Assembly: GCA_963821505.1 (NCBI GenBank)
Contig: CAWGEH010000036.1
Location: 62,001 to 126,000 of the forward strand
Direction: 5' to 3'
Length of the DNA stretch: 64,000 bases
From: VAZQ01 sp963821505
GTDB lineage: Bacteria > Pseudomonadota > Alphaproteobacteria > Rhizobiales > Xanthobacteraceae
Shown here: in pieces, positions 16,816-25,480 of the stretch
Layout: the number at the start of each line of letters is the position of its first letter
Position numbering within the stretch: the stretch's first letter is position 1
The notes under the pieces: generated by a model
Seen by the model: only the letters and a program-made list of their open reading frames with translations
Told to the model about the DNA's origin: nothing
The model's database searches: none
Program-made: the position numbers and the translations under genes

Positions 16816-17781
16816 ATGCGTAACCAGCGCTGGCTTCTGACGCTCGTGCTCGTGGGTCCGATGATGGCCGTGGCGTCGGCGGCATCCGCGCAAGACGCGT
16901 TCAAGGTCGCGATCGGTCAACTGGAAATCTGGAGCGGACAGGCGCCAATTCTGGGCCAGAAGGCCGGCATCTTCAAGAAATACGGGATCACGCTGGAAAA
17001 TTTCGGTACCGCCGGTGCGGGCGAGACCGTACAGGCGGTGATCTCCGGCAGCGCCGATTTCGGCGTCAATGTCGGGACCCAAGGGGTGTTGCGCGCGTTC
17101 GCCAAGGGCGCACCCATCCGCGTGATCGGCGCCAACTTCACCGGCGCCGGCGACATCTACTTTTACGTGCGCGCGGATTCGCCGATCAAGAGCCTCGAGG
17201 ATACGACCGAGAAGAACACCATCTCGTATTCGACCGGCGGCAGCACGACCAACACGATCGTTCTCGGCCTGGGCAAGGAGCTCGGGATCAAGGCGGTGCC
17301 CACCTCGACCGGCGGGATGCCGGCGACGCTCACCGCGGTAATGTCGGGGCAGGTCGATATCGGCTGGGGATCGCCGCCGTTCGGGCTCAAGGAAATCGAC
17401 GAAGGCAAAATTCGCGTCATCGCGAGCGGCAACGACGTGCCGTCGCTGCGCGGCCAGACCATCCGCGTCGAGGTCGTCAACGACAACGTGCTGAAGAACC
17501 GCAGGGACGCGGTGCTGCGCTTCGTGCGCGCCTTCCGCGAGACGCTGGCTTGGATGTACTCGGACCCCGAAGCGATCAAGATGTATGCGGAGGCGATCAA
17601 GGTGCCGGTCGCCATCGCCAAGACCTCGGTGGAGAAATTCCAGCCGAAGGAAGCCAAGCAGTTCGACCGGATTCTGGACATCGACGGCATCATGGCCGGC
17701 GCGATCCGCACCAAATTCCTCGATGCGCCTCTCACCAAAGAGCAGCTTGCGGAATTCATCCAGATCCCGCCGCGGCAATAG
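16816..17781 (+). CDS. NMT1/SsuA-like ABC transporter substrate-binding protein, paralogue 2
   Basis: The 321-residue protein mirrors the preceding one along its whole length: GQKAGIFKKYGITLE, GAGETVQAVISGSADFG, GQVDIGWGSPPFGL and the C-terminal FIQIPPRQ versus LIQIPPRK. The signal peptide ends near SAASAQ. The pair arose by tandem duplication and has diverged mainly in ligand-facing stretches. With no membrane component nearby, the partner transporter must be encoded elsewhere. The ATG at 16816 is preceded by a GATTGAACC stretch rather than a strong ribosome-binding site; ATGAGGGATTGA just upstream is a three-codon open frame. Confidence 0.88.
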   Translation: MRNQRWLLTLVLVGPMMAVASAASAQDAFKVAIGQLEIWSGQAPILGQKAGIFKKYGITLENFGTAGAGETVQAVISGSADFGVNVGTQGVLRAFAKGAPIRVIGANFTGAGDIYFYVRADSPIKSLEDTTEKNTISYSTGGSTTNTIVLGLGKELGIKAVPTSTGGMPATLTAVMSGQVDIGWGSPPFGLKEIDEGKIRVIASGNDVPSLRGQTIRVEVVNDNVLKNRRDAVLRFVRAFRETLAWMYSDPEAIKMYAEAIKVPVAIAKTSVEKFQPKEAKQFDRILDIDGIMAGAIRTKFLDAPLTKEQLAEFIQIPPRQ

Positions 17782-17909
17782 AGCGCGCAGGCCGGCCACG
17801 GGCGCGGTGATCCCTGTCGCCAATGTTTTCCGAGCCTAAAAACGGCGTGGATTCAAATAGTTGGCTAAGCCGCGCAGCGGCGGAGCGAGGTTGACCAACG
17901 TCGCCTGGC

Positions 17910-18710
17910 CTAGCCGCCCCGCCGTCCGGTGAACACGGGCGAGCGCTTTTCCAGGAACGCGCGCACGCCCTCGGCGTAATCGGGCGTGAGGCTCGCCTCC
18001 CGTTGCGTCTCGCGCTCGAGGTCGAGCTGCGCGTCGAGATCATTGCTCCAGGATTCGTCCAGCACGCGCTTGATCAATGCCAGCCCGACCGTCGGCGCCT
18101 CGGTGAAGTGGACGCAGAGCCGGTGCGCTTCCGCCATCAGCTCGAGATCGTCGACCATTCTCCAGATCAGGCCCCAGGCTTCGGCTTTTTCGGCCGCGAG
18201 CGGCTCGCCGGTGAGCGCAAGCCCGCGGGCGCGGGCGGGGCCGATCAGCCGCGGCAGGAACCAGGTGCCGCCGGAATCGGGCACGAGGCCGATCTTGGCG
18301 AACGCCTGCACGAACGTGGCCGAGCGCGCCGCCAGCACCATGTCGCAGGCGAGCGCGATATTGGCGCCGGCGCCGGCGGCGACGCCGTTCACGGCCGCAA
18401 CGACGGGGAACGGCAATGCGCGCAGCTTGCGCACCAGCGGATTGTAATAGGTTTCGAGCGCGCCCCCGAGCACGCTGGTCTTGCCGTCCTTGGACATCCG
18501 TTCCCGCAGGTCCTGGCCGGCGCAGAAGGCGCGGCCGGCGCCGGTCAACAACAATGCGCGGCAGTCGCCGTCTTCCTCGGCCTCGGCGAGCGCGCGCTTG
18601 AGTGCCTGATGCATCGCCTCGTTGAAGGCATTGAGCTGCTTTGGCCGGTTCAGCGTGATGACGCGATAGCCGGCGCGCCGCACGACCAGGACAGGTGCTT
18701 CGTCTTCCAT
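17910..18710 (-). CDS. Enoyl-CoA hydratase/isomerase family protein (PaaG-like)
   Basis: The 266-residue crotonase-fold protein has ITLNRPKQLNAFNEAM, the oxyanion-hole pair FCAGQDLRE and VAAVNGVAAGAGANIALACD, and KIGLVPDSGGTWFLPRLIG. The Asp in VPDSGG sits where PaaG-type isomerases have their catalytic acid, rather than the two Glu of classical hydratases, so an isomerase such as the ring-1,2-epoxyphenylacetyl-CoA isomerase group is plausible. The C-terminal end is normal. The ATG at 18710 is 111 bp downstream of the MarR gene on the same strand, so joint transcription is possible. Confidence 0.87.
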   Translation of the reverse strand: MEDEAPVLVVRRAGYRVITLNRPKQLNAFNEAMHQALKRALAEAEEDGDCRALLLTGAGRAFCAGQDLRERMSKDGKTSVLGGALETYYNPLVRKLRALPFPVVAAVNGVAAGAGANIALACDMVLAARSATFVQAFAKIGLVPDSGGTWFLPRLIGPARARGLALTGEPLAAEKAEAWGLIWRMVDDLELMAEAHRLCVHFTEAPTVGLALIKRVLDESWSNDLDAQLDLERETQREASLTPDYAEGVRAFLEKRSPVFTGRRGG

Positions 18711-18821
18711 GGGCGTTTCCCCGGGCCGGATAGCATCGCCGGCCGTGACTACATTTCGAGCCTGGCATGGTAGCGCGGGCGCGCCGGGAAATCCCGGCTG
18801 TGCTCTCGACGTGGAGCCGCG

Positions 18822-19340
18822 TCATCGCTCGAAATGCTTCAGGATGTCGATCATCGATTTGCGCTGCTCGACCCCGAGTTTCTCGACCAGTTGCGCTTCG
18901 TGCAGGGCCGCCAGCAGCATTGCGCGCTTCAAGATCCTTTGACCAGCGCGCGTGAGACGTAGCGCATGGGACCGTCGGTCGGTGCGAGACTTGAGGCGCC
19001 GGGTGAGACCACGCTTTTCGAGCCTGTCCAACAAGCGCACCAGCCGCGCCCGCTCGATACCGAGCCGGTCGGCGAGATCGGATTGCGAGAGGCCGGGATT
19101 GGCGGCGATTACCACCAGAACCGAATATTGCGCCGGACGAATCTCGAGCGGTGCGAGCGTGCGGATGAAATCCTGAAACACCCAAACTTGCAGGCGTCTG
19201 ATGAAATAGCCGAGGTGATCGTTCAAAACGCCGATATCGAGCGATTTGCCGCCGTTTTTCCGCATCCGACCGGTCCCGCGCAACGTCGCAGGTAAGGCGG
19301 AACGCGAGGCGCCCTTTGGCGCGAGCCGTCGATCCGACAT
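18822..19340 (-). CDS. MarR family transcriptional regulator
   Basis: The 172-residue protein has the winged helix of MarR dimers: LSQSDLADRLGIERARLVRLLDRLEKRGL, then the wing RLKSRTDRRSHALRLTRAGQ. An N-terminal extension of about 35 residues precedes the dimerisation helix; an internal ATG in RGTGRMRKNG is a possible alternative start. It points away from the branched-chain-type ABC operon and toward the enoyl-CoA hydratase gene. MarR proteins of this kind often sense aromatic acids or their CoA esters; that is inference from context. Confidence 0.88.
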   Translation of the reverse strand: MSDRRLAPKGASRSALPATLRGTGRMRKNGGKSLDIGVLNDHLGYFIRRLQVWVFQDFIRTLAPLEIRPAQYSVLVVIAANPGLSQSDLADRLGIERARLVRLLDRLEKRGLTRRLKSRTDRRSHALRLTRAGQRILKRAMLLAALHEAQLVEKLGVEQRKSMIDILKHFER

Positions 19341-19395
19341 CTGGTCTCAAGTCCCGCTTTGCCGGAGCAGGCATCCATCATACCCCGGGATATTG

Positions 19396-19427
19396 TTGTT
19401 GACGACATCTGTTGTCATGGTCAACAA
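19396..19427. promoter_or_regulatory. Palindrome upstream of marR, possible operator
   Basis: TTGTTGAC at 19396-19403 and GTCAACAA at 19420-19427 are perfect inverted repeats, with a further imperfect dyad (GACGACA/TTGTCAT) inside. It lies 56-87 bp upstream of the marR start. MarR dimers bind such short dyads near their own promoter, so autoregulation is plausible but not shown. Confidence 0.5.
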
Positions 19428-19521
19428 TTATGCGCGCTTCCGGCCGAGGGCGAAATCGCATCGCGCGTGACGCCCGACTTGCAGCGCAAGCGCGACGGCG
19501 CATTGGGGCTCGAGCGCGCAC

Positions 19522-19600
19522 CGCAGATTAAATTTGTGCAATCTGCGCGGGCCCGATTGCAGCGCAGGTGAGTTTACGCAATCTGCGCAAGCTCGATTGC
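19522..19600. promoter_or_regulatory. CGCAGATT/AATCTGCG dyad and 40-bp-spaced direct repeat upstream of the ABC operon
   Basis: CGCAGATT (19522-19529) and AATCTGCG (19540-19547) form a perfect dyad. The sequence gcaatctgcgc-6nt-gattgc occurs twice, at 19538-19560 and 19578-19600, exactly 40 bp (about four helical turns) apart. This fits two binding sites on one face of the DNA for a regulator of the downstream importer. Confidence 0.45.
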
Positions 19601-19720
19601 GCGTGCAACCGGCGTCCACCTTTGGTGAATGCGCTCTCATGGCCCATTGCATGTTATAGCGAAGAATAAGAGAACTGGAACCACGCGACGGCTGATCACC
19701 GTATCTTGGGAGGAACTCAC

Positions 19721-20968
19721 ATGAACCATCAATCGCCAACGAATTCTGCTCGTGTCACCCGCCGCGGCTTCGCAGCCGGGGCGGGCGCCGCCGGATTGCT
19801 CGCCGGCACCGCGCCGTTCGGCATCCTGCGCGCGCAGGGCGGGCCGCTGAAGGTCGGCGTCCTGCTGCCACGCTCGGGCGCTCAGGCCAGCATCGGGCAG
19901 GACTGCCAGCGTGGCGTCGAGGTCGCGCCGGCGATCTTCAAGAGCCTCGGGCTGCCTGAGCTTGCGATCATGAACGCCGACACCGAGACCAATGTCGAGG
20001 TCGCGCGCGCGCGCGCCGAGAAGCTGATCAATGACGGCGCCCAGTTGCTGGTCGGCGCCTTCGATTCCGGCCAGACCACCGCCATCGCGCAGGTGGCCGA
20101 GCAGAAAGGCATCCCGTTCGTGATCAATATCGCCGCGGCGCCGCCGATCACCGAGCAAGGCTACAAGTTCGTATTCCGCAACTTCCCGACCGCGCCGATG
20201 ATCCTCGGCGATGCCTTCGCCAACCAGAAGGAAGTGTTCGAGGGGACGGGGACCACGCCGAAGTCGGTCGCTTTCATGCATGTAAACGACACCTTCGGCA
20301 CTGCGATGGCGAAAAGCCTCCCCGGTTTGCTGCCAAAGTTCAACATGCCGTACCAAATCGTGGAGGTGATCGCCTACGATCCGACCGCGCGCGATCTCTC
20401 CGTCGAGGTGGCTAAGGCCAAGGCGACCGGCGCCGAGGCGCTGCTCATGGTCAGCCGCCTCAACGACGCCATCCTGATCACCCGCGAGCTGGTCAAGCAG
20501 CGCTGGTCGCCGATGGCGATCCTGAGCATGGGGCCGGGCTGGTACGAGGACCAGTATCTCAAGACCCTGGGCAAGCTGTCCGACGGCCCGTTGAGCTTTG
20601 TGCCCTGGTACGACCCGCACAAGAAGCTCGCCCAGCAACTCGAAGCCGCGCTCGCCAAGGCTTATCCAGCGCTCAATATGAACACCAATCACGTCTTTAC
20701 GTTTGAGGCGCTGCTGGTCGCCGCGGACGCCTACAAGCGGGCGCGCTCGACCGAGCCGAAGGCGCTCGCGGACGCCATCCGTACTACCAACATCACCGAC
20801 AATGTGAGCGTCGGCCCTGGCATCCAGTTCGACGCCAAGGGCCAGAACGACAAGATCAAGAACTCGGCGATCCAAAACCGCGGCGGCAAGCTGGTGACGA
20901 TCGCGCCCAAGGCTGTCTCCAACGCCAAGCCGGAATTGCCGATGAGCCCGTATGACCGGCGCGGCTGA
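19721..20968 (+). CDS. Branched-chain amino acid-type ABC transporter substrate-binding protein
   Basis: The 415-residue protein belongs to the LivJ/LivK-like type I periplasmic binding proteins. It starts with a twin-arginine signal (TRRGFAAGAGAAGLLAG), so it is probably exported folded. The body has KVGVLLPRSGAQASIGQD, LVGAFDSGQTTAIAQVAEQ and FRNFPTAPM, all expected for this family. GGGAGGA precedes the ATG at 19721. It heads a complete importer operon of two permeases and two ATPases; the genes downstream (GST, FAH) suggest an aromatic or carboxylate ligand rather than leucine, which is inference. Confidence 0.9.
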   Translation: MNHQSPTNSARVTRRGFAAGAGAAGLLAGTAPFGILRAQGGPLKVGVLLPRSGAQASIGQDCQRGVEVAPAIFKSLGLPELAIMNADTETNVEVARARAEKLINDGAQLLVGAFDSGQTTAIAQVAEQKGIPFVINIAAAPPITEQGYKFVFRNFPTAPMILGDAFANQKEVFEGTGTTPKSVAFMHVNDTFGTAMAKSLPGLLPKFNMPYQIVEVIAYDPTARDLSVEVAKAKATGAEALLMVSRLNDAILITRELVKQRWSPMAILSMGPGWYEDQYLKTLGKLSDGPLSFVPWYDPHKKLAQQLEAALAKAYPALNMNTNHVFTFEALLVAADAYKRARSTEPKALADAIRTTNITDNVSVGPGIQFDAKGQNDKIKNSAIQNRGGKLVTIAPKAVSNAKPELPMSPYDRRG

Positions 20969-21102
20969 GACCGTCTCACGCTGATCCTGCTCCGGCCGCG
21001 GTGACGGCCGGAGCCCTGCCATAGCCCGCCACAGAGGCTTTTGGCGACCCGTCTGCGCGGGCTATGGACGGGCGCAAACGGCCTTTAAGGCGGGACCGAG
21101 CG

Positions 21103-21978
21103 GTGGCGGCAGAGATCTATTTCAACGTCGCGGTCAGCGGTGTCTTGACCGGTCTCGTCTATGGCCTGATGGCGCTCGGCCTTTCGGTCATCTTCGGGGT
21201 GGTGCGCGTCGTCAATTTCGCCCATGGCGAGATGATGACCATCGCGATGTACCTCGCCATCGTCCTGTTCACGACGCTCGGGCTCGACCCGCTGGTGATG
21301 GTCGTTCCGCTGGCGAGCGTTCTATTCGTGCTCGGCTACGCGATGCAGGCGGGCATCATCAATCCGTTCATCAACCGGCCCGAGTACAGCCAATTCATCT
21401 TGCTGGTCGCGATTGCGATCATCATCGTCAATGTCCTCCTGATCATCTTCGGGCCCGATGCCCGCAATGTGCAGACGTCTTATTCATTCGACAGTTTTCT
21501 CGTCGGGCCGCTGATCATTGACGCCACCAAGGTCTATGCCGGCGGAGCGACCGTCCTGATCGCCGCTGCGCTCTTTGCTTTTTTCCGCTTCGCACCGATC
21601 GGCAAGGCGATCCGCGCCTGCGCCGACAACTACACCGGCGCGCTGGTGGTCGGTCTCGACGTCAAGCGTCTCTATGCGCTCACGTTCGGTCTGGGCGCCG
21701 CCTGCGTCGGCGCGGCCGGCTCCATGCTCGTGCTGCTGGTCGACGTCACACCGGCGTTGGGACCTGCCTTGACGCTGCTAGGCTTCATCATCGTCATCAC
21801 CGGCGGACTCGGCTCGATGCCGGGTGCGCTCCTCGGCGGCGTGCTGATCGGGCTCACCGAGGCGATGGCCGGCCTGCTCTTCACCCCGTCGGCGAAAAGC
21901 ATGTTCTCCTTCGGCTTGCTCGTGCTGGTGCTGCTGTTCCGGCCACAGGGCATCTTGGGGAAGAAACTCTCATGGTGA
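21103..21978 (+). CDS. livH: LivH-type branched-chain ABC transporter permease
   Basis: The protein is hydrophobic throughout with about eight membrane segments, starting VSGVLTGLVYGLMALGLSVIFG and containing the LivH landmark VVNFAHGEMMTIAMY. The cytoplasmic coupling segment is GKAIRACADNYTGALVVGLDVKRLYALTFGLG region. A GTG at 21103 gives the usual 291 residues; an ATG at 21064 in the same frame would add 13 charged residues and has no ribosome-binding site. Its end overlaps the start of the next permease (ATGGTGA region). Confidence 0.9.
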   Translation: MAAEIYFNVAVSGVLTGLVYGLMALGLSVIFGVVRVVNFAHGEMMTIAMYLAIVLFTTLGLDPLVMVVPLASVLFVLGYAMQAGIINPFINRPEYSQFILLVAIAIIIVNVLLIIFGPDARNVQTSYSFDSFLVGPLIIDATKVYAGGATVLIAAALFAFFRFAPIGKAIRACADNYTGALVVGLDVKRLYALTFGLGAACVGAAGSMLVLLVDVTPALGPALTLLGFIIVITGGLGSMPGALLGGVLIGLTEAMAGLLFTPSAKSMFSFGLLVLVLLFRPQGILGKKLSW

Positions 21979-22976
21979 GCCGGCTCTTCGAGGGCGTTGC
22001 GCGCCGCGGCCTCGTGCTGCTGGCGGGGTTGCTCGCCGTGCTGCTGGCGGCGCCGTGGTTGGCCAACGACTATCTGCTCACCGTCCTCATCATCATCCTC
22101 TACTCTGCCTATACCGGCCAGGCGTGGAACATCATGATGGGCTTCGCCGGCCAACTCTCGCTCGGACACGCAATCTATGTCGGCCTCGGCGGGTATGCGG
22201 CCGCGGCGCTGTACGTCCATTTCGGCATCGGGCCGTGGATCGGATTGGCCGCCGCGATCATGATCGCGGCCGCGTGCGGCGCGATCATCGGCTTCCTCGC
22301 CTTCCGCTTCGGCGTCGGCGGGGTCTATTTCGCAATCCTCACCATCGCCTTCGCCGAGTTCGCGCGCATCGGCTTCGATCATTTCCGATGGGTCGGCGGC
22401 TCGAGCGGTCTCTTCCTGCCGGTGGCCAACTACACGCGCAACGACCTCTGGAACCTGCGCGGCGGCCCCACCATGTTCTATTACGCGATGCTCGCGCTCA
22501 CCGCCGCGGCGTTCGTCCTTTGCCGCATCCTGCTCAAGAGCCGCATCGGCTACTACTGGCGGGCGATCCGCGAGGACGAGGTCGCCGCGGGCTCGCTCGG
22601 CATCAACACCTTTCGCTACAAGATGTACGCAGTCGTGATATCCGCCGGCATGACCGCCGTCGCCGGTGTGTTCTTCGCCTTCTATTACAATAATCTGTTT
22701 CCGGAACAGGTTTTTCATATCTCGCGTTCGATCGAGATGATCTTGGGACCGATCATCGGCGGCATCGGCACGCTGTTCGGTCCGATCGTCGGCGCATTTC
22801 TCCTGACCGGGCTCTCGGAAGTCATGCAGGACCTGTTGACCGCGCTCGGCGTCGATGCGCCCGGCGCGAAGCAAGTGTTCTATGGAATCTGCCTGCTCGT
22901 GGTGGTGATGGCCCTTCCGGATGGCGTGTGGCCGTGGCTTGCCCGCAAGCTCGGCGTGACGGGACCGCGATCGTGA
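21972..22976 (+). CDS. livM: LivM-type branched-chain ABC transporter permease
   Basis: The 334-residue membrane protein has the LivM hallmark GFAGQLSLGHAIYVGLGGYAA and FGVGGVYFAILTIAFAEFARI, followed by the coupling segment GYYWRAIREDEVAAGSLGINTFRYK. It forms the heterodimeric channel with the preceding permease. The ATG at 21972 overlaps the upstream stop by 7 bp and its own stop overlaps the next start, so the operon is translationally coupled. Confidence 0.92.
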   Translation: MVSRLFEGVARRGLVLLAGLLAVLLAAPWLANDYLLTVLIIILYSAYTGQAWNIMMGFAGQLSLGHAIYVGLGGYAAAALYVHFGIGPWIGLAAAIMIAAACGAIIGFLAFRFGVGGVYFAILTIAFAEFARIGFDHFRWVGGSSGLFLPVANYTRNDLWNLRGGPTMFYYAMLALTAAAFVLCRILLKSRIGYYWRAIREDEVAAGSLGINTFRYKMYAVVISAGMTAVAGVFFAFYYNNLFPEQVFHISRSIEMILGPIIGGIGTLFGPIVGAFLLTGLSEVMQDLLTALGVDAPGAKQVFYGICLLVVVMALPDGVWPWLARKLGVTGPRS

Positions 22977-23701
22977 CCGCGCTCCTGGCCATCGACGCGG
23001 TCAGCAAGCGTTTTCGCGGCTTGCTAGCGGTCGACAAGGTGAGCTGTCGCGTGGCGCCGGGTTCGATCTTTGCGATCATCGGTCCCAATGGCGCGGGCAA
23101 GACGACGCTGTTCAACATCATTGCCGGCGTGCTGGCGCCCGACGGGGGTTCGATCGCCTTCTCCGGCCAGCGCGTCGACGGGCTCAGGCCTGACGAAATC
23201 TGCCGCCGCGGGATCGGCCGCACCTTTCAGCTGGTGCGTCCGTTTCCTGCGCTGTCGGTCGAGGACAACGTCATCGTGGGCGCGATGTTGCATCGGCCCG
23301 ATCTCGCCGGGGCCCGCCGGCGCGCGCACGACGTGCTCGGGCGGCTCGACCTGTTCGACAAGCGTCACCAGCCGGCCTCGGCGCTGACGCTGCCGGACCG
23401 CAAGCGTCTCGAAGTCGCGCGCGCGCTCGCCACCGACCCGAAGCTCCTTCTGCTCGACGAGGTGATGGCGGGGCTGCGGCCGGCCGAAACCGACCGCATG
23501 GTCTCGATTCTGACCGGGCTCAACCGCGAGACCGGGCTCACCATCCTTCTGATCGAACACGTCATGCGGGCGGTGATGGCGCTCGCCGGTCGCGTGCTGG
23601 TGCTGCACCACGGCGCGGTGATTGCGGAAGGGGCGCCCGCGGCCGTGGTGCGCGAGCCCGCGGTGGTGGAGTCCTATCTCGGCGTCGAGGCCGTCGAGTG
23701 A
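22973..23701 (+). CDS. livG: LivG-type ABC transporter ATPase
   Basis: The 242-residue ATPase has Walker A GPNGAGKTT, the Q-loop in RTFQLVRPFP, Walker B LLLLDEVMAGL and the H-loop in LLIEHVM. The signature that is usually LS(Y/G)GQQRR reads LTLPDRKRLEVARAL here, so the canonical Ser-Gly-Gly is replaced; this variant is seen in some LivG-like proteins, and the partner ATPase has a normal signature. The start is a GTG at 22973 overlapping the LivM stop in GTGA. Confidence 0.9.
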   Translation: MTALLAIDAVSKRFRGLLAVDKVSCRVAPGSIFAIIGPNGAGKTTLFNIIAGVLAPDGGSIAFSGQRVDGLRPDEICRRGIGRTFQLVRPFPALSVEDNVIVGAMLHRPDLAGARRRAHDVLGRLDLFDKRHQPASALTLPDRKRLEVARALATDPKLLLLDEVMAGLRPAETDRMVSILTGLNRETGLTILLIEHVMRAVMALAGRVLVLHHGAVIAEGAPAAVVREPAVVESYLGVEAVE

Positions 23702-24405
23702 TGCTGCGCGTGGAGAACCTCGATGTCTTTTACGGCGACGCCCAGGCGCTCGACGACGTGTCGCTTGAAATCGACGAGGGGGCGATCGTCGCCATCGTCG
23801 GGGCCAACGGGGCCGGCAAGACCTCGCTCATACGCACCATTGCCGGCATGCACCGCCCGGCGCGGGGCCGTGTCGCGTTCCGCGACCTCGATATCACCGG
23901 CTGGGAAAGCCATCGGGTCTGCAATCTCGGCATCGGCCAGGTGGCGGAAGGCCGGGAGGTGTTTCCGACGCTCTCGGTCGCGGAGAACCTCGACATCGGC
24001 GCGATGCTCCCGCGTGCGCGCGCAAGCCGCGCCGAGCATCTCGACCGGGTGTTTGCGCTGTTTCCCGTCCTCGCGGAACGCTCGGCTCAGGCGGCGGGGA
24101 CGCTCTCCGGCGGCGAACAGCAGATGCTGGCGATCGGCCGTTGTCTCATGGGCGCGCCGGAACTCGTCATGTTCGACGAGCCTTCGTTGGGCCTGGCACC
24201 GGCAGTCGTGCAGCAGGTGCTGCGCACGATCCGCGACCTCAACCGCGATGGTCTCACCTGCGTGCTGGTCGAGCAGAATGTCGCCGTGTCGCTCAAGCTC
24301 GCCACCCGCGGCTATGTCCTCGAGAACGGGCGCATCACGCTCTCCGGCGCGGGCGAGGAGCTTCTGGCCGACGACCGGGTGCGGCAGGCCTACCTCGGAA
24401 TGTGA
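23701..24405 (+). CDS. livF: LivF-type ABC transporter ATPase
   Basis: The 234-residue ATPase has Walker A GANGAGKTS, the LivF-typical GIGQVAEGREVFPTLSVAENL, a canonical signature LSGGEQQMLAIGRCL, Walker B LVMFDEPSLGLAP and the H-loop-region VLVEQNV (Gln-Asn form common in LivF). ATG 23701 shares its A with the TGA of LivG; a GTG one codon earlier is also possible. It closes the importer operon. Confidence 0.92.
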   Translation: MLRVENLDVFYGDAQALDDVSLEIDEGAIVAIVGANGAGKTSLIRTIAGMHRPARGRVAFRDLDITGWESHRVCNLGIGQVAEGREVFPTLSVAENLDIGAMLPRARASRAEHLDRVFALFPVLAERSAQAAGTLSGGEQQMLAIGRCLMGAPELVMFDEPSLGLAPAVVQQVLRTIRDLNRDGLTCVLVEQNVAVSLKLATRGYVLENGRITLSGAGEELLADDRVRQAYLGM

Positions 24406-24584
24406 GGCAGATCGCCCGGCACGCGGCGCGTCAGCGTCGCCAGGGCGGCGACCCGTAGCGCGAGCGAACTGTCAGGGAAAGCCGCGCGCAACGCCCTCAG
24501 CGCCTCGGCATGCGAGGCTGTGCCCATGATCCGCTCGGCCATGGTCTGGGCAAGGTCTGTGGTCGGTCCGGAGGCTGATCCCAT
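24390..24584 (-). CDS. Small uncharacterised protein (64 aa)
   Basis: A minus-strand frame of 64 codons reads MGSASGPTTDLAQTMAERIM and then an Ala/Leu-rich helical stretch (SHAEALRALRAAFPDSSLALRVAALATL). Amino-acid composition and the amphipathic helix pattern look like a real small protein, and it overlaps livF by only 16 bp. No domain is recognised and it could be a chance frame. Confidence 0.45.
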   Translation of the reverse strand: MGSASGPTTDLAQTMAERIMGTASHAEALRALRAAFPDSSLALRVAALATLTRRVPGDLPHIPR

Positions 24585-24793
24585 GAGACGTATCCCCCCA
24601 ATGGCGGTGGCCCCGGCAATGCGTAGACTGGTCCCCGGTTGGTTACCGGCTCCTTAACGACGGAGTTGGTTCCAAAGTTCCATCACCTAACAAATCAGGT
24701 TTCAGTGTCGAGAGAATGGCGGCTTGCGCGGCGCGGTCCGGGAATGCAAGGTCCGCCCCCGCCGGCACCGCCGGCGCTGTCAAGGAGGTCGTG

Positions 24794-25402
24794 ATGAAGC
24801 TTTATTTTGCGCCCGGCGCCTGCTCGCTCTCGCCCCACATCGTGATGCGCGAGGCGGGCGCCAATTTCGACCTGGAGCAGGTCAACAATCAGGAAAAGAA
24901 GACCAAGTCCGGGGCCGACTATTGGACCATCAACGCCAAGGGCCAGGTGCCGGTCCTGGAATTCGACAACGGCGAACGGCTGACCGAAGGCCCGGTGATC
25001 GTGCAATGGATCGCCGACCAGTATCCGGCCTCCGGACTGGTGCCTGCCGCCGGCAAGCCCGAGCGCTATCGCGTGCAGGAATGGCTCAACTTCACTACCT
25101 CGGAGCTGCACAAGAGCTTCGGGCCGATTTTTCGGCCTACCACGCCCGACGCATACAAGGCCATCTCCAAGGAGAACCTGGGCAAGCGCTTCGACTGGCT
25201 CGACAAGCAGCTCGCCGGCAAGCAGTACCTGATGGGCGACAAGTTCACGGTCGCGGACGCTTACCTGTTCACCGTGCTGCGGTGGACCGCGCGCATCGAC
25301 ATGGATCTCGCCAAGTGGCCGAATCTCAAGGCCTATGTCGACCGGGTCGGCGCGCGTCCCAAGGTGCAGGAGGCGCTGAAGGCGGAGGGGCTGGTCAAAT
25401 AA
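24794..25402 (+). CDS. gstA: Beta-class glutathione S-transferase
   Basis: The 202-residue protein begins MKLYFAPGACSLSPHIVMRE, where Cys10 is the beta-class residue that forms a mixed disulfide with glutathione. GQVPVLEFDNGERLTEGPVIVQWIAD carries the cis-Pro and Glu/Gly glutathione contacts, and the C-terminal domain has GDKFTVADAYLFTVLRW. Beta GSTs handle electrophiles and dehalogenation-type reactions. AAGGAGGTC stands just before the ATG at 24794. It converges with the FAH-family gene. Confidence 0.92.
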   Translation: MKLYFAPGACSLSPHIVMREAGANFDLEQVNNQEKKTKSGADYWTINAKGQVPVLEFDNGERLTEGPVIVQWIADQYPASGLVPAAGKPERYRVQEWLNFTTSELHKSFGPIFRPTTPDAYKAISKENLGKRFDWLDKQLAGKQYLMGDKFTVADAYLFTVLRWTARIDMDLAKWPNLKAYVDRVGARPKVQEALKAEGLVK

Positions 25403-25420
25403 CCGGACGACGGGAGAACT

Positions 25421-25475
25421 GACGACGGACGACGGATTTGGAGCCTTCGGCGTCCGTCCTCCGTCGTCCGTGCTC
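25421..25475. terminator. Bidirectional hairpin between convergent genes
   Basis: gacgacggacgacgga and tccgtcctccgtcgtccgt are complementary across an 18-base middle part. Lying between the convergent GST and FAH genes, it can stop transcripts from both sides. A related hairpin occurs at 32176-32236. Confidence 0.5.
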
Positions 25476-25480
25476 CGTCG

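Larger units (their letters stand above)
19341..19720. other. 380-bp divergent regulatory region
   Basis: It separates the leftward MarR gene from the rightward ABC importer operon and contains three notable dyads or repeats (listed separately). No coding sequence was recognised. Confidence 0.6.
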
